Below, one piece after another: positions 1 through 10,341 of a stretch of DNA of 64,000 bases; position 1 is the first letter of the stretch; every line of letters starts with the position of its first letter. Origin of the DNA: Macrotrachela quadricornifera. Lineage: Eukaryota > Rotifera > Eurotatoria > Philodinida > Philodinidae. The stretch is taken from the NCBI GenBank assembly GCA_022393335.1, contig JAJEKB010021308.1, positions 57,897 to 121,896 of the forward strand, read 5' to 3'. The position numbers were made by a program, and so were the translations under genes. The notes under the pieces are model-generated. The model saw only the letters and a program-made list of their open reading frames with translations. It was not told the DNA's origin and did not search any database.

Positions 1-3000
1 TGATAATATCAATTCCATCTGTAATTGTTGGTGGTGTTGGAGAATTTGAATGAATAAGAGCATGTACTAAACTTGTTTTACCAGCTCCACCAAGTCCAAC
101 TAACATAAGTTTAGTTCTTTTACATGGTGTTGAACCACTAATTAATCTTCGTAAATATGCCATTGTTTGTGTATGACCACGACGTGTTATTTCAATAGGT
201 GGAGTTTTTAATGATATACAAGCAGTTAAATTAAGTTCTCGAAGTGGTAATAAACCAACTTGTGCACTTAATGTTTCAAGTTCAATACAATAATTTAAAT
301 TAAATATAATTAATGATTTTAAATATTTAATATCATCTGGTATATATTTAATTCCTTGATATTCAAGTGTTAATTCAGTTAAATTTTCAAGTGTAAATAT
401 AACTAATGGAATTCCTGATAAATGATTTTCATTTAATATATTTAATTCATTATTCATTGGTCTTAATCGTGATATATAACGATAAATATGAGCATTAATT
501 AAATTTATTTCGGAATATGATAATATACCATTTGTATCTTCATCATACATATGATAAATATCAATTAATTGTTGTTTATTAATAAATGGAATAAAATTTT
601 TTTCAAATGATTCATATTTAACAACATCATTTATATTTATTCCATCTGGACTCCACCAAGGAACACCATTTAATATTAATTTAGTTAATTTATTATTTTT
701 ATTCAATGTTTGTGGTAATGTTATTAGAATATTATCTTTTATTATTAATGTTTTTAATTCCGATGAAAATTTCATATTTGAATTAAATTTAATTAATCGA
801 CCAAGTTTATCTAATTCAATATATTGTAAATATTTTGATGAAAATATATTTAATGGAAGAGATTCAAATGGATTATTTATTATTTTAATATACATTAAAT
901 TATTTAAATATTGAAAATTCATATTTATTATTTCAAGTGAATTATTTTCAATTGATAGATAATTAAGATTTTTAAGTTTATTTATATATTTAATATTTAA
1001 TTGAAATTTTTCAATAATTAGATTTTTAATATCAATTATTTCTAAATGATTAAATTTTAAAAAAAATTCATCATTTAATACTAAAGGATTTTTAATAATA
1101 AAATTTATATCTTCATGATATAATTCAAAATAAAATATAGATGATGAATAATTTTGAATTATTTCAAAACGTTTTTTTAATGATATATTATTTCTTTCAT
1201 CTCGACGAAATAAAGAACAATAATAACATTGACCATATTTACCAAATTTATTTAATATATTTGAATAATTAATTATTATTATTGAATTAAGATTAGTTTT
1301 TAAATTAAGAGATAAATCTTGATCAATATAACATGTATAAAACAAATTTTGATTTATTTCAATTTGTTCATTTAATAGATTTTTAGTATAAAAATTTTTT
1401 AAATTAAAACATGTTATATAAGCACTTAAATCAAGCCAACGTCGAATATGATATTCAATAAAAGATTTATTCAATGAATTATTATTATCGAAAATTAATT
1501 TTGATGTGGAAGGTGCTATTGGACGTTTCTGAAAAATAAAACAAGTAAGACTCGCTCAGCTCTTTCTCGTAGAAATGATGTTTTTGAAACTATCAGCAAA
1601 TCATTTGTTTTGTTAAATTAATAATAACATCAGATACACACCGACCACTCATGATCACTTTTTGGTCAACTTTCATAGAAAAACATTAACAATTTAACAG
1701 TTCAAAATTAATTGGTAACTAATTAATAAAACCTAACCTTAAATTTTAATTCTCTATTATCGATTATCTCTACCAAACACCGAAATAAACCGAACTGAAC
1801 CACTAAAGTTCGAATTGAGTAATAGCCAAAAGGCTATCTATCTCGTTCTGTGACGAATTATAATATTCTATCCGTCACGGCATATGATGCTTTCTTAGCC
1901 TGTCGATCACCGTCTATGGCGGGAGTCTTACTAAAATGTCTGTCACGGTCTGTGGAAAGAAGGCCGGGAGGGAGGAGTGCGAATTTCTACCTCTAAACAC
2001 TTCAAGTTCAGTTCGATTGAGTTAGACTCGAACCGAACTAGTTCGGTTCGTTTTCGATCTTTGGTCTCTACTTGAATTTTATAGAAGAAAGTTGATAATT
2101 AGTCAAAACTAACCTCAAATTCGAATTCCCTTCAGTCAACTTTTATAGAAAATGAATCCTTATATCTTCACGTTATTCTTGGAGCAAGCACACGATTTAT
2201 CTCTGTTAGACTTTATTCTACGGTAAAAAAAGAAAATAAATTTACTTGATTTCGAGCAAGATCAATAGCAGTTAACATGCATAATGTAATTAATGATATA
2301 TTAAGATTAGTTTTCTCTATTCGAACACCTTCGGTATCTAATAAATGACTACCAGATATAATAGTTGTTGAATCATATGGAGAAAGACCTAATTAATAAA
2401 AAAAAATGAGTAAAATATTTTGAAATTTGAATTTTTCTACTTCGATGATTGCATGTTATATGAAGAACAAAATTTTGAAAATATTTCAAAGATGGATATG
2501 TTAATATTGATGTATGAAAAGGTGTTGGTAATAAAACAGCACCTGGACTTGTTATTGATGTTGGATTAATTGCTTCTATATGATGTTCATAAAGTATTTT
2601 ATTAACAATTTCATTTTGAATAAATGTATTCATTTTATGATATTTAACTCGTACATTATATAAATGATAACATGAAAGACAAGTAAATTGAGATTTTGTT
2701 ATACTATGAGGAAAATATTCTGCAGTCATACCTTCTTTTTGATTCTAAATAATTCAAATATTGATTTTTATTTTTAAAATGTTAATTTTTTTTTTTCATA
2801 CATCATTAAAACATTCAAATGGTACTGGTTCTTGATTTTCTTCTGTTAAATAATTTCTCCAACTAAATGAACGATTATAAACTAGAATTATATAAAAATA
2901 ATAAATAATAATTAAATAAAATAATATTTACATTTTGGTTCATCAAAACGAGTAAATGTCATATGTGGATTATATTTATTTTTATATAAAACATGTTGAA

Positions 3001-5410
3001 TATATTGCCAATAACCACATGGATGAAGATCAGAATTATCTCTTTCAACTGTATAATCATATATTGATGAACATCCATCAAAATTAATTCGTATACGATT
3101 ATCATCATAAATTTCAACTAAAAGAAGAAAAGAAAAAGACAAATATATATTCTCCTATGAATGAATAAATAAATTTACTTATATTAGCTATTCCTAATAT
3201 ATTTGGACGTTTTCGATCTTTAGCTTCAAGACGCATACCAACTTTCCATGGATTAGGGTTTGAATTTGATATAGGTGTATTGACAATTGCTTTATCCTAA
3301 ATAATAATATATTTTTAAGAAAGAGAGGACCGAGAATCTGATCAAAATAAAAATTTTTCATTTTATATCATCATCTAAAACGTTGAAATCAAAATTTTTA
3401 TCATATTTGCTTGAATTATTGAGATGTTTGATAAAAATGGTACTTGTTTGTTATCATCCCGCAATAATTAAGGATAAGGCAAGTCCAGTCTCACATTCGC
3501 AATTGAGGGTGTAAGACTACGTTTATGCTCATTCTCAATTATTCAAGCAAATATGATAAAAATTTTAATTTTTCTCGTTTTAGATGATGAGATCAAATGA
3601 AAAGGTTCAATCTTCTGTTTGATTCTCTCTTAATATTTCAAAAAACAAAAACAACAAACAAGTGCTGATTTATGATGATAAATAATCATAATAGTATCTC
3701 GTTCATAAGAAGACATTTGTGAACATTGAATAATTGGTTGAAATATTGTTTGAGTTGATTTTCGTTGAATTTTTTGACGAGACCATGGAATATTATTAAT
3801 TAAAAATACAAATTCAAATATATTCTATTAAAAAAATAAAAATAGATTTATTAAATCAATATAAAATAAAATAACTAAACCGGTTTATCAGTAAATAATA
3901 TATCAATACGTAATTGTAAACCATTATAAATATCTTGTAATTTTAATTCTTCATCAAATTCTTTAGATTGAATATTATATTCAAAAAAAATTTTTTCATC
4001 CTCGTCTATATTCAAATTATTCCTATAAATAATAAATAATAAAATATAATGACACAAAATATTCATTTTATAATTTACATTAAACATCCGATTTTAATAG
4101 ATGATGATAATATTATAGATTGTAATTGTTTTATATCTTTATTTATATTTAAAAATATTATTTCAAATGAATTATATCCATCTGGTCGTATACAATGTTT
4201 GCTTATATAAGAAAATAATGGTTCTTCAATTTCGGTCGTATGAAGTAGGGCAAACGTGCTAGCAAAAGAAATAGTGTTAACTTCACATTAAGAAAGTTAA
4301 ATAATCAGAAATAATTCATAGTTTATCTATATTTGTCCACTCCTAGATATACCAATGTTACACTCATCTCTTTGCCAAGCCTTCAATATTAATTTTTAGC
4401 ATATTCAAGCATCTCACAGATGATTAATTAGAGTGATGGACTCGACTTAGGCTCACTTCGTGCGACCTTGAATTTCATATACTAATAAACTTGATTCATC
4501 TTTTATTTGATCGATTTTCTTTCCTATTTGTGCTGCGTATCGCTCAGGTGATAATATTCTACATGCATCCTATTAAAAAACAAAAAAAAAAAAATCAGAA
4601 TAAACAATTTGAAGAAAAAAAAATTTGTTTTTTACATAAAGAGATTTACTTGCTGTAGGAGAAAGACCACATACAGAACAAGTTGAAGTAAGATTAGGTG
4701 TAGGTGAATAATGATAAAGTGATAAATGTTTCCATTGATTATGCATTAATTCATTACCTTTATTATAAAACAAAAGAATATGTCTATATAAGATCAACTT
4801 TTTCGACCCAATTAGAAAGATGTTTTTTTGACCTCTGGAGTGAAAGTTTCGAAAAATTTTTTCTTTAATGATATTATTTGTTTTACTTACCATTCATTCC
4901 TTCAAAATCATTAGAAAAATTCTTATTTTTTTGTTCAATCTAAATATAAATGAACAAAGTTTTTTAGCTAATAAAAATTTGTTTGATGAAATACTTTGAA
5001 TGCATAATTATGTTTAAATAAAAAAGACCAAATAATAACATAATATTCTCTAATAACATATTGAAATGATTCATTTATTATATCTAATCGATCTTCTGAT
5101 ATATTCAAATTAAGTGTTCGAAAAGTAATACTAATATCTTAAGAAAATATATAGATTAGAAAAATAATTTATTTAAGAAATAAAATGAAATAATACCTGG
5201 ATATTGATTAATATATGAATGATATTGAATTAATATTTCTATAGATCCTTCTTGAATAAGTAAAAAATATTTTGAAACAAGTAACAATTTTTGACATGGA
5301 AATAATTTATAAAGATAAAATAGAATCGATTCATCACATGGATGTAACAAATGAAAATAAATATTTGATTCATATTCATTTATTGGCCAATTATCTGACC
5401 AAATTCTATT
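1..5410 (-). CDS. MBT repeat - LRR - EF-hand - Roc GTPase multidomain protein (5' and 3' incomplete)
   Basis: Fourteen exons join in frame with GT-AG introns: 5197-5410, 4995-5137, 4891-4939, 4636-4757, 4457-4569, 4079-4258, 3881-4022, 3660-3824, 3179-3296, 2932-3117, 2802-2881, 2441-2744, 2246-2388 and 1-1528; all junction phases agree. Exons at 2.8-3.3 kb encode an MBT repeat (WKVGMRLEAKDRKRP, then INFDGCSSIYDY and DLHPCGYW, then FSWRNYL), a fold that in other proteins reads methyl-lysine. The long exon encodes leucine-rich repeats (about 250-1100), an EF-hand-like loop DEDTNGILSYSE (about 510-545) and, at 71-97, the P-loop GLGGAGKTS that opens a Roc GTPase domain as in ROCO proteins. The first exon was not found; 5411 is an acceptor. 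The rest of Roc and any COR or kinase domain lie beyond position 1. The 717-bp intron 1529-2245 separates the MBT and LRR halves, so two genes remain possible, but the frame continues across it. Cellular role unknown. Confidence 0.7.
1845..1996. repeat. Dispersed repeat inside the long MBT/LRR intron
   Basis: The stretch from the CTGTGACGA motif to TTTCTACCTCTAAACACTT resembles 10117-10290 (CAGTCTGTGACGAC to TTTCTACCCTTAAACACTT), with GATCACCGTCT and GTCTGTGG blocks in the same order. Around it, 1660-1810 and 2010-2150 also share blocks in the same order (for example GTCAACTTT-ATAGAAA), and CCGAACTGAACC-type words occur on both sides. It looks like an old transposon inserted in the intron; no ORF is carried. 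Confidence 0.45.
3317..3632. repeat. Palindromic (foldback/MITE-like) element in an intron
   Basis: The intron 3297-3659 of the MBT gene is far longer than its neighbours because it holds an inverted repeat. The left arm (about 3317-3425) contains CATCATCTAAAACG and TTTATCATATTTGCTTGAA; the same words occur in reverse complement at about 3536-3632. Arms are roughly 100 bp with a spacer of roughly 110 bp, and both ends resemble AAGAGAG. No target duplication could be fixed by eye. Confidence 0.6.
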
Positions 5411-5865
5411 CTAAAATCAAAAGAAAATTTTTATCCTAGTTGTTTAATTTTATTTTTCTAATTCTGAAAAGTCAAGTGAGTCAAATTTGGAGGTGATCTA
5501 TTATTTCCTAAAATAGTTATTCTCAAAGTTCGGTAGAGTCAAAGGAAGAAAGCCTACCAAGACTTGCTTTCGAAAAACAGTATAAATCAAGAAAGTCAAG
5601 CCGCTGAGCATTATAACACAATATTCCACAAGCAAATAACGTCGCAAAAATACTTGCTCATCTGTGAACTTTATGATGCAAAAAAATTATCGTAATTCAA
5701 TTTAAAATAGTATAGAAAATTAGGAATCTCTATTTCGAAATCCTACCATTCCGTATGTTAAAAACTCGACGCAAGGAACACGTCTGATCAAGCGCGTATT
5801 TTTACCAGATACTCCTGGATATATCAGTAGTATGGAACTCGTTAATTAGATTAGACTATTTAACT
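5411..5865. other. Intergenic or 5' intron sequence, no gene seen
   Basis: No convincing exon was found here on either strand. The missing first exon of the MBT-Roc gene should lie here or further up, beyond the repeats. Confidence 0.3.
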
Positions 5866-5867
5866 TT

Positions 5868-6100
5868 TCTTTCAACTATTACTATATGATAGATTACAGA
5901 TGCTACTACAGGATGCTGGAAGTAATCTACGGAGGAAAGATGCTGTCCGTTGCATTTGGAAGCAACCTACAGATAGCGGTTTTTTGACAACCTCACCCAT
6001 ACGCCTTTACCCTCAACATTATGTGTATTAGCTCTAGCATCCTGCAGAAAGCATCCTGTAGCTAGCGTCTTTAATCTTCCATGTATCAATAGTTAAACAC
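5868..6100. repeat. Imperfect inverted-repeat element
   Basis: About 45 bp near 5873-5921 (ending CTACAGGATGCT) recurs in reverse complement near 6045-6098 (AGCATCCTGTAG). A further GGATGCT word lies between. This suggests a small foldback element of about 230 bp with no coding capacity. The ends are approximate. Confidence 0.4.
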
Positions 6101-6255
6101 TCGTATAGTTGAATATTGGAATATCTGAATGGTTGAATATTCGAATTTGAAAACTGAATAGTTAAAGCGTCTTTTCGGCTTTTACATGTATGGGATATAT
6201 ATTCTAACTATAGTAGTAGTGTCTACTAATGAAATCTTCCCTAGGCTATTTTAGA

Positions 6256-6755
6256 CAGAGATGTCCATCGCGGCAGAGTTTTTACAAAAACCATCGCGGC
6301 GCGGCAGCGGCGCGGTAGCAATTTTAATAATACCGTCGCGGCGCGGTGCGGCAGCGGTTAATTTTTTAACGACGCGTCGCGGCAGCTTTTCTAGAAAAAA
6401 ATTTGAAAAACTCATGAATTTACAGATAATCTTGACATTGATGTCTGCTGCACTATACGACTTGACGAACCTGAGCGATTAGCGACAGTAGCTCTAGTTT
6501 AAACTAGTCACAGCCTTGAAAATCGAGAGATTTTTAAAAATACCATCGCGGCAGCGGCGCGGTAGCGGCAAGCTTTTTTAGTGTCACGTCGCGGCGCGGC
6601 GCGGCAGCGGTAAGCTTTTTTAACACCGCGTCGCGGCAGCGGCGCGGTAGCTCTTTTTTGACTATCATCGCGTCGCGGCAGCGGCGCGGTAGCTTTTTGT
6701 TGATTATCGTCGCGGCGCGGCAGCGGCAGACTCTCAGCCGCGATGGACATCTCTG
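6256..6755. mobile_element. hAT-type MITE, GC-rich, copy 1
   Basis: The ends are perfect 18-bp inverted repeats, CAGAGATGTCCATCGCGG and its complement, flanked by an exact 8-bp duplication ATTTTAGA (6248-6255 and 6756-6763). An 8-bp duplication plus CAGAG ends is the signature of hAT transposons. Both subterminal parts are packed with CpG-rich words such as GTCGCGGCAGCGGCGCGG, in sharp contrast to the AT-rich surroundings. The AT-rich centre is shared with copies at 9422 and 55869. It has no transposase; ORFs through the GC repeats are artefacts. Confidence 0.85.
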
Positions 6756-6763
6756 ATTTTAGA

Positions 6764-7103
6764 TGATGCCCAAAAAATCGAGATCTCTGACAAAAATTCG
6801 GTTTTAGACATACGCGCTAGATCTTGAAAGAAAACTAAGGTGATATTCGGAATCAGTGTGTTAAACTACATCGAACGATATGTAGCTTAAGATATTTTTC
6901 AAAAAGAAAATTTTTTTTCGAATAAAAATGGTTGTGAATCTCCTCAGCCTTTTTATCGAGGAAAAAAATTCTTAAAAAGTCTTTAATTTTCCTACAAAAC
7001 AGTTTTCTCAGTGGTATCCTGTCATTTTTAGCCAAATGAAAGGCATTTCTAAGCAAAACAAGACGACATTTTTCGTGATCTGACCTGAGTCGAACACTAC
7101 TCC
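6764..7103. other. Spacer between MITE and the 526-aa gene
   Basis: AT-rich sequence downstream of the minus-strand gene ending at 7104. It presumably holds that gene's 3' UTR; nothing else is recognised. Confidence 0.3.
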
Positions 7104-9203
7104 CTATTGTGTTTTGAACTCACTACTTTCATTAGAGTAAATTATATGATTAAAATCGATATTTACTAAAGGAATAGGTGGTTCGAATGATATAGAATTA
7201 AAAAGAATAAAAATTTTATTATCATTTTGATTTTCTATTGATATTGGATATGCAATATTCCATGAATCAAATAATGAATGAATAAAATCTATCTAAAATT
7301 AAATTAAAATAAAATAAAATAAAATATAATAAATATGATAAAATACTTCATTTTCATTAATTTTTAATTTATTTATTGTTATCATATGAATATTTGTACC
7401 GATAATATGTTTGAATCTTTCAAAAATATGTTGATTTTTTTGATTAATATTGAATATATAATTAATTGTATGACAAAACCATTCAATATCTGATATATAA
7501 TATGATTTATTATTAGATGTTAAACGTATATCGAGAAATTTATCCTTAAGAAAACAATAAAATATATATATTAATAATATGAAAAACTGTGTGTTATTTT
7601 TGATTTACATTAATTAATTTATATGTAAAATAATTTTGTGCTATTTTTATTGAATTTTTTATAATTGGTTTAGGATTTTGTTCATTTACTTTTATAAGTA
7701 ATTCATCAATGAATTTCATTATTGATTCATTTATTTCAAATATTTTATTTTCATTTTCTTTAAAATTTTCGTTAAATGTATAGAAAATATTGGAATATTT
7801 AATTGCATCTTTTATTATATGATTAGATATTAATAATGGATCCTATAAAAAATAAAAACAGAAAAAGAAAATATTATTTATTATTAAATAAATTTTACAT
7901 TTTGTTTAAAAATTAAACATTGATCTTTATTTAATTTCTTTTCTAAAATTTCACATTTTGTTTGAATATATAATAAACTACTCAAATAATGATTACGACG
8001 AAAATCATCATTTTCTGAACTAAAAATAAAAAATACATGTTACTTATTACAAATTTTATATTTTATTTTATTTTATTTTACATATCTGTTTGGATTTGAT
8101 CAATATATTGAGAATAAATATCATGAGTTAATTTAAAAATATTGTTTAATTCTAATTGAATATTTAAGAAAAATTCATCATTTATTTCATTATCATTATT
8201 AATAATCAATCGAATTTGTTGATTTTGCTACAAATTAATAAATATTAAAAAATATATTTTTTTTTGTTTATTCATTTACCAATATTGAAAATGATGTATT
8301 TGTATCAATTGAAAAAAAACATTTAAGTATATCATTAACATTTGAAACAACCAGATAAATTATTTGGGGATGAAAAGATGTATACAATTCTTTGAATAGT
8401 ATATACTTGAAATATTAAAAGAAAACGAATATTATATTTTAATATATATATAGGCTAGAAAAATTTACATTAGCACATTCAAGAAATGCTATTTGACATT
8501 CATCATATGTTGATGATAAATAATTCAATAACATTGGAGAGTTTTCATTTGATTTTTTAATTTGATTTATTATCATATGTTGAGATGATAATATAGGATC
8601 ATTTGGAGAATTAACATGATAAATTAATATTTTTGTTATTGATGTTCTTATACCCTTGAAATATATATATATATGATATTATAAATAAAAAAAAGAAACA
8701 ATAAAAGATTATACTGTTCCAAAAACTTGTTCAAGTTTACTAATAGTATCATCTGTTAATTTATTTTTATTTTCTATTATATTATGAGCATTAGATATTA
8801 ATTCGACTTTCTAAAAAATGATTAACTTATTAATTTTTTTTAGCAATTAATTTTATTTGACAATCTTACTAGATCTATTTGTCGTTCATTTTGTTTATTA
8901 CAAATTTTTTGAATATAATACATAGAAAATGGTGTTACATTAGGACAAGCACAAAAATGAATTGATTTAAGACGAGGCCAATCAAATTTACTTAATTCAT
9001 AAATATGAGCATCTGTTAATAACAAATTTGCATTACATTCAATTCTTTCAACTAAATCAGCATTTCGAAGAAAACATTTCTGGAAAAATAAGATTATTTT
9101 ATTCTCTATAGTCTTTATCATAACTTACTATAAAGGGTTTTATTGAACTTGATTGAAGTTCAGTTTGAAAAATTCTATTGATATTGTGATTAGTATTAAC
9201 CAT
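7104..9203 (-). CDS. Ten-exon gene for a 526-aa protein of unknown function, LRR-like N-terminal part
   Basis: Exons 9129-9203, 8870-9079, 8715-8810, 8469-8654, 8280-8405, 8082-8227, 7899-8019, 7609-7842, 7347-7544 and 7104-7292 join with intact GT-AG sites and continuous frame from an ATG at 9203 to TAG at 7104-7106. Introns are 49-63 bp apart from one of 185 bp. Exon 2 resembles cysteine-type leucine-rich repeats (FDWPRLKSIHFCACPNVT). The remainder is rich in Ile, Asn and Lys and looks mainly helical, with no recognised catalytic motif, signal peptide or membrane segment. The gene shows no stop or frameshift, so it is probably functional. I do not recognise the family. Confidence 0.8.
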
Positions 9204-9421
9204 GTCTGATAAAAAAGGTGCGAAGAATGAACCCTAAAAATCGAGAGAAGAATTTTATTGTAGATTAGTGGCTATTATATTGATATGAGAGTATTAAATA
9301 TTCCGTTTATTTTCGGCTTGTTGACTTCTACTTTATCATGAATATAGTATCGACTTTATTTTTTGAGCTAACTGAAAATTTTCTTCAAAAATAAATGTAA
9401 AGTTTACAAAAGTTTTCGATT

Positions 9422-9888
9422 CAGAGATGTCCATCGCGGCGCTGCCGCTGCCATCACCGCTGCCGCGATGGCGGTGGCGGCAACGGCAGTGGCAGATTTT
9501 TTCAGAAACCATCGCGGCGCGCCAGCAGTTTTTATAATACTGTCGCGGTAGCGGCGCGGCGGCGGCAGCATTTTTATGAGAAAAATTTCAAAATTCAAGA
9601 ATTTACATAGAATCTCGACATTGATGTATGCTGCATGATAAGGCTTGGTGAGTCTGATCAATTGGCAGGAGCACCTGTAGTTTAAACCAATCACAGTATT
9701 GAAAATCCACAAGTTTTTAAAAGTACCATCGCGGTAGCGGTCAACTTTTTTATGGCACGTCGCGGCAGCGGCGCGGTAGCTTTCTTTGATTATCGTCGCG
9801 GCGCGATGCGGCAGTGGCGCGAGTAGCTTTCTTTGATTATCGTCGCGGCGCGCCAGCGGCAGATTCTCAACCGCGATGGACATCTCTG
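9422..9888. mobile_element. hAT-type MITE, GC-rich, copy 2
   Basis: Same 18-bp termini as the 6256 copy, flanked by the exact 8-bp duplication TTTCGATT (9414-9421 and 9889-9896). The centre (CGACATTGATGTATGCTGCA) aligns with copy 1. The GC-rich CGCGGCAGCGGCGCGG words again fill both subterminal regions. Confidence 0.85.
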
Positions 9889-10116
9889 TTTCGATTACAA
9901 TCCATACATTGAAATCATAGGAAACTCATTAAATATCGAAAACAATGGTTAGTCTGAGAATTTTAAAGTATCGCGCAATTTCTACGAGATTAAAATGTGA
10001 AACATAATATAACTGTTAGTACTATCCTCCACAGATACTTGAATTGTACCTATTATAAAAATGATTTTCACTGCATTCTACAATATAAACTTGTAATTGA
10101 CTTCTATCAGTCATAG

Positions 10117-10290
10117 TCTGTGACGACTTTAAATACTACATCGATTATAATCAGTAACAGTCTACAGCATACAGTTATTCATGATCGATTATGATGTTTG
10201 ATGTCAAATCTATCACCGTCTCATGCCATCCTTACCTGTTGATCACAGTCTGTGGGGAGGAGAAATGAGTCCAAATTTCTACCCTTAAAC
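10117..10290. repeat. Dispersed repeat, second copy
   Basis: Resembles 1845-1996: GTCTGTGACGAC, then ATCACCGTCT, GATCACAGTCTGTGG and TTTCTACCCTTAAACACTT in the same order and orientation. Non-coding. It lies just downstream of the last visible exon of the TIR gene. Confidence 0.45.
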
Positions 10291-10341
10291 ACTTTCTTTC
10301 AGATCGTGTTTCACAAAAATAGTGGTTGTTATAGAACTTAC

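Noticed and set aside
6261..6750. ORFs rich in Arg/Ala/Pro with RRGSGAVA- and PLPRRD-type repeats
   Set aside because: They run through the GC-rich arrays of the hAT MITE, exist on both strands and have no homologue; they are by-products of the repeats.
9404..9883. 159-codon minus ORF
   Set aside because: Lies inside the second MITE copy and starts in its terminal repeat.
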